Source of the DNA: Collinsella sp.
GTDB lineage: Bacteria > Actinomycetota > Coriobacteriia > Coriobacteriales > Coriobacteriaceae
Assembly: GCA_019419525.1 (NCBI GenBank)
Contig: DXZU01000024.1
Span: forward strand, 1 to 44,565
Direction: 5' to 3'
DNA: 44,565 bases
The notes below the pieces were generated by a model. It was not told the DNA's origin and made no database searches. It worked only from the letters and a program-made list of their open reading frames with translations. A program made the position numbers and the translations under genes. Within the stretch, counting starts at the first letter, position 1; each line of letters starts with the position of its first letter. Below, one piece after another: positions 41,998-44,565 of this stretch.

Positions 41998-44247
41998 TTA
42001 CTTGCGCTTGCCGCCGCCGTCGCCGGGGCGACGGGAGCTGCCACCGCGCTTGCCGCCACGGCTGTTGCCGTAGCTGCCACGGTTATCGCGACCGCCGGCA
42101 CGGCCGCCACGGGAGCCGGCCTGGTTGCCGCCACGACCACCACGATAGCCGCCGCGACGCTCTTCGCGGGTATCGTCGTAGTTGCGCCAGTCATCGCGAC
42201 GATCACGGCTGGCACGCGGGTCACGACGATCGCGCGACTCGTTAGAACGACCAGCGCCGCCGCGGCCGCCATTGCCGCGAGCACCCTCGCAACGCTCGCC
42301 GCCGCGGCTACCGCGCTCTTCAAAGCGCTTGCCGCCACGGGACTCACCGCCACGGGCACCTCGCTCACCGCGACCCTCGCCGCCGCGACGCTCATCACGG
42401 CCACCGCGCTCGTCATCACGACCGGAACGACGGCGGTCGCCCGCACCGCGCTTGCCACCGCGCGAACCGCGGCCCTCGTCCTCGCGCTCGACACGACGAC
42501 GGCCGCCACGGTCCTCGTCCTCACGACGACGGCGGTGTGCCTCGCCCTGGAACTGCTTGGCACGGCGCTCGGCACGGTTGCCGCGCGGGGCCTGCTCAAC
42601 GACACCAGCGCCGCCGCGCTCCTCGGCAGCCACCTCGCGGGCCACGCTCTCCACAGCCTCGTCCACGCGAGCCTGAACGCCCTCGCGCACGCGGGTCTTG
42701 CCGCCGCGCTTGGGACGGCTCGGACGCTCACCGTCGCCGCGACGCTCGTCTCGACCGCGGTCGGAACGACCGGCCACATCGCCGTAGTCATCGCCGTTGC
42801 GTTTGCCGTCGCGACGCGCCTGCTCAAGCTTCTTCTTGCTCTTGGACTTGCCGCGCTTGGTCTTCTTCTTCACCTTAAAGGCCGCAGGATCGCGCTCGGG
42901 GTCAACCGCGGGCGGATTGGGGCCCACATGCAGGTCGCCGGCCTCGTAGATGTCGGCGGTCTTGTCCATGAGCTTCTCGATCTCGTAGAACTCATCGACA
43001 TCCTGCTCGGTCACAAACGTGATGGCCCAGCCCAGCTCGCCGGCACGACCCGTACGGCCAATACGGTGGATGTAGTCGGTCGGCTCGGCCGGCACGTCAA
43101 AGTTCACGACGTAGCGCACGTCGCTGATGTCGATGCCGCGGGCGAGCACGTCGGTCGCCACCAACACGTCGACGGTGCCGTCGCGGAAGGCCGAAAGGGC
43201 ACGCTCGCGCTGGGCCTGGCTGCGGTTGCCGTGAATCGCGGCGGCCTTGATGCCCTTGCGCTCCAGACGACGGCAGCAGCTGTCGGCGCGGTGCTTGGTA
43301 CGCATAAAGACGATGGTGCGCTCCGGGCCCTCCTTTTTGAGGAACTCGGGCAACAGGTTATTCTTGGCCTCGATGGACACCGGGAACACAAACTGGTCGA
43401 CGGTGTCGGCGGTCGACGTGGCAGGTGCGATCTCCACGCGGGCCGGGTCGCTCACCAGGTCGGTGATCTCGCCCACGGCCTCCTCGTCGAGGGTCGCCGA
43501 GAACAGCAGCGTCTGACGCTCGGCCGGCGTCTCGCGCACAATGCGCCGGACGGCGGGCAAAAAGCCCATGTCGAGCATACGGTCGGCCTCGTCGAGCACC
43601 AGGACCTTAACCTCGTCCAGGTGGCAGGCGCCCTGCTCGATCAGATCGACCAGACGGCCCGGCGTTGCGACCAGGATGTCGCAGCCGTACTTAAGTGCCG
43701 CGGTCTGCGGCTTGTAGCTCACGCCGCCCACGACGGTCACGGCAACATGGCCGGTGACGTCGGCGATTTTGCTTGCGACCTCGTCGATTTGCTGGGCAAG
43801 CTCGCGCGTAGGGGTGATGACGAGCATCACGGGGCCGCGACCGTTGCCCTCGGGCTTTTTAGCACCGCGACGACGGTTGCGGCCGCCGCGCTCGCGCACG
43901 GGTTTGGGAGGAGCGATGTGCTCCAGATTGTTCATGGTCGGCAGCAAAAAGGCGGCCGTCTTGCCGGTGCCGGTCTGAGCGGCGGCAAGCAGGTCGCGGC
44001 CCTCGAGCACCACGGGGATGGAGCCGGCCTGCACGGGCGTCGGCGCCGTGTAGCCCAGGTTCTCGATAGCACGAAGCATCTCGTCGGAGAGGCCCAGCTC
44101 GTCAAAGGCGGGCAGGCTCTCGGTAGCGGACTCGACGGCCTGGGCAGCATTGGCCTCATCGGCGGCATCGAAGGCAGCCTGGGTCATGGCCTCGCGGGTC
44201 TCGTCCAGAATCTCGGCGTCCGTGACGTCGGATACAGAATTACGCAT
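41998..44247 (-). CDS. DEAD-box RNA helicase with Arg/Gly-rich tail
   Basis: An ATP-dependent RNA helicase of the RhlE/CsdA kind for RNA unwinding, probably in ribosome assembly or RNA decay. In 749 residues: Q motif region FDELGLSDEMLRAI, AAQTGTGKTAAF near 94, TPTRELAQQ, LVLDEADRMLDMG near 217, FSATLDEE, and the C-terminal ARGIDIS and HRIGRTGRAG near 396. From about residue 470 the chain is an uninterrupted Arg/Gly/Asp/Glu-rich tail of some 280 residues with many RGG and RRG units, over a third of the protein. The ATG at 44247 follows AAGGAAC; the frame runs 12 codons further. Confidence 0.94.
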   Translation of the reverse strand: MRNSVSDVTDAEILDETREAMTQAAFDAADEANAAQAVESATESLPAFDELGLSDEMLRAIENLGYTAPTPVQAGSIPVVLEGRDLLAAAQTGTGKTAAFLLPTMNNLEHIAPPKPVRERGGRNRRRGAKKPEGNGRGPVMLVITPTRELAQQIDEVASKIADVTGHVAVTVVGGVSYKPQTAALKYGCDILVATPGRLVDLIEQGACHLDEVKVLVLDEADRMLDMGFLPAVRRIVRETPAERQTLLFSATLDEEAVGEITDLVSDPARVEIAPATSTADTVDQFVFPVSIEAKNNLLPEFLKKEGPERTIVFMRTKHRADSCCRRLERKGIKAAAIHGNRSQAQRERALSAFRDGTVDVLVATDVLARGIDISDVRYVVNFDVPAEPTDYIHRIGRTGRAGELGWAITFVTEQDVDEFYEIEKLMDKTADIYEAGDLHVGPNPPAVDPERDPAAFKVKKKTKRGKSKSKKKLEQARRDGKRNGDDYGDVAGRSDRGRDERRGDGERPSRPKRGGKTRVREGVQARVDEAVESVAREVAAEERGGAGVVEQAPRGNRAERRAKQFQGEAHRRRREDEDRGGRRRVEREDEGRGSRGGKRGAGDRRRSGRDDERGGRDERRGGEGRGERGARGGESRGGKRFEERGSRGGERCEGARGNGGRGGAGRSNESRDRRDPRASRDRRDDWRNYDDTREERRGGYRGGRGGNQAGSRGGRAGGRDNRGSYGNSRGGKRGGSSRRPGDGGGKRK

Positions 44248-44513
44248 ATGTCGTTGTTCCTTATCTGCACGCGTTATGGGCACGGCATGCGGCCGCGCGG
44301 GCGTGCTTGGTAGTGCGCTAATACATACAAAAACGGGTGCGCACAGAGAGGACGTTGCTCAGCACGCTGGCGATCGCTTTGGCAGCCCTATCACGCGCCG
44401 TCCAGACGCAGCAGCTCTAAGCGATGGAGCAGATTCGCCGCCGGTTAGTATACCCGTACTCCGTATGCCCCCACGTAAACCACAGATGACGGAGCAGGTC
44501 TGGGCCAATTGCC
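44248..44513. other. Region upstream of the helicase
   Basis: It should carry the helicase promoter and possibly a 5' leader. No gene, clear terminator or strong promoter is visible. Confidence 0.4.
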
Positions 44514-44541
44514 TTGATTCTCATTTTCATTGCAACAGCCT
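44514..44541 (+). promoter_or_regulatory. Iron-box-like element, right edge
   Basis: TTGATTCTCATTTTCATTGC followed by AACAGCCT. On the minus strand the core TGAAAATGAGAATCA (44529-44515) matches the 7-1-7 Fur box TGATAAT-N-ATTATCA at 11 of 14 positions. It is 23/28 identical to the element at 24-51 and points rightward out of the window. Confidence 0.5.
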
Positions 44542-44551
44542 CAGGACTCAG

Positions 44552-44565
44552 CGCAACGCGTTGCG
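44552..44565. repeat. 14-bp perfect palindrome at window end
   Basis: CGCAACGCGTTGCG, self-complementary throughout, 10 bp after the iron-box-like element. It may be an operator or part of a hairpin continuing past the edge. Confidence 0.4.

Noticed and set aside
41989..44313. 774-codon plus-strand frame opposite the RNA helicase
   Set aside because: It mirrors the GC-rich RGG tail as Ala/Thr/Leu repeats and is antisense to a clear DEAD-box gene.
1..44565. tRNA genes, CRISPR arrays and insertion sequences
   Set aside because: I looked for tRNA T-loop motifs, regularly spaced repeats and transposase-like proteins and found none I can support.

Overview
The window is a high-GC bacterial chromosome segment. 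I read it as an anaerobic Actinomycetota of the Coriobacteriia, most like Collinsella. The basis is the mix of actinobacterial-looking RuvABC, AddAB, YgiQ-type radical SAM and two BglG-type PTS sugar operons, the superoxide reductase, and short intergenic palindromes. The genus is an inference, not a measurement. Most genes lie on the minus strand. There is no tRNA, rRNA, CRISPR array, insertion sequence or prophage that I can support.

Layout, left to right. (1) 1-2600: a ruvC-ruvA-ruvB operon with a LexA box at its promoter, followed by a compact plus-strand structured RNA candidate with its own terminator. (2) 2595-12507: an NAD-synthase-like protein that has lost its catalytic residues, a class II superoxide reductase, a SWIM-SNF2 helicase and DNA polymerase III alpha. 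(3) 12598-16930: a beta-glucoside operon (antiterminator, PTS EIIBC, 6-phospho-beta-glucosidase) with a strong promoter, two RAT-like antiterminator targets and a terminator. (4) 17045-24312: addB-addA and a YerC/TrpR-like regulator. (5) 24637-28050: a small membrane protein, an Rrf2 regulator divergent from cysK, and mnmA, a group linked by sulfur metabolism. (6) 28187-35476: an M42 peptidase, a FucO-type dehydrogenase, a YoaK-like membrane protein, a YgiQ radical SAM protein, a CPBP protease gene broken by one base in a homopolymer, and an orphan DinJ-like antitoxin. (7) 35780-40480: an alpha-glucoside operon (EIIA, antiterminator, EIICB, GH4 6-phospho-glucosidase). (8) 40612-44247: a flavodoxin/ferredoxin fusion protein and a DEAD-box RNA helicase with a very long Arg/Gly-rich tail.

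The two sugar operons look complementary. Each has its own PRD antiterminator and RAT-like leader. The beta-glucoside transporter has no EIIA domain, and the only EIIA in the window lies in the alpha-glucoside operon, so it may serve both.

The most unusual material is between genes. The RNA candidate at 2454-2547 folds into one long helix with three consecutive tandem G.A/A.G pairs. Two roughly 310-bp elements at 29365-29674 and 41516-41826 share matched ends at identical spacing and lie in the same gene context. Several small palindrome families recur, one with compensating arm changes. A 28-bp iron-box-like element occurs at both window edges, facing outward.
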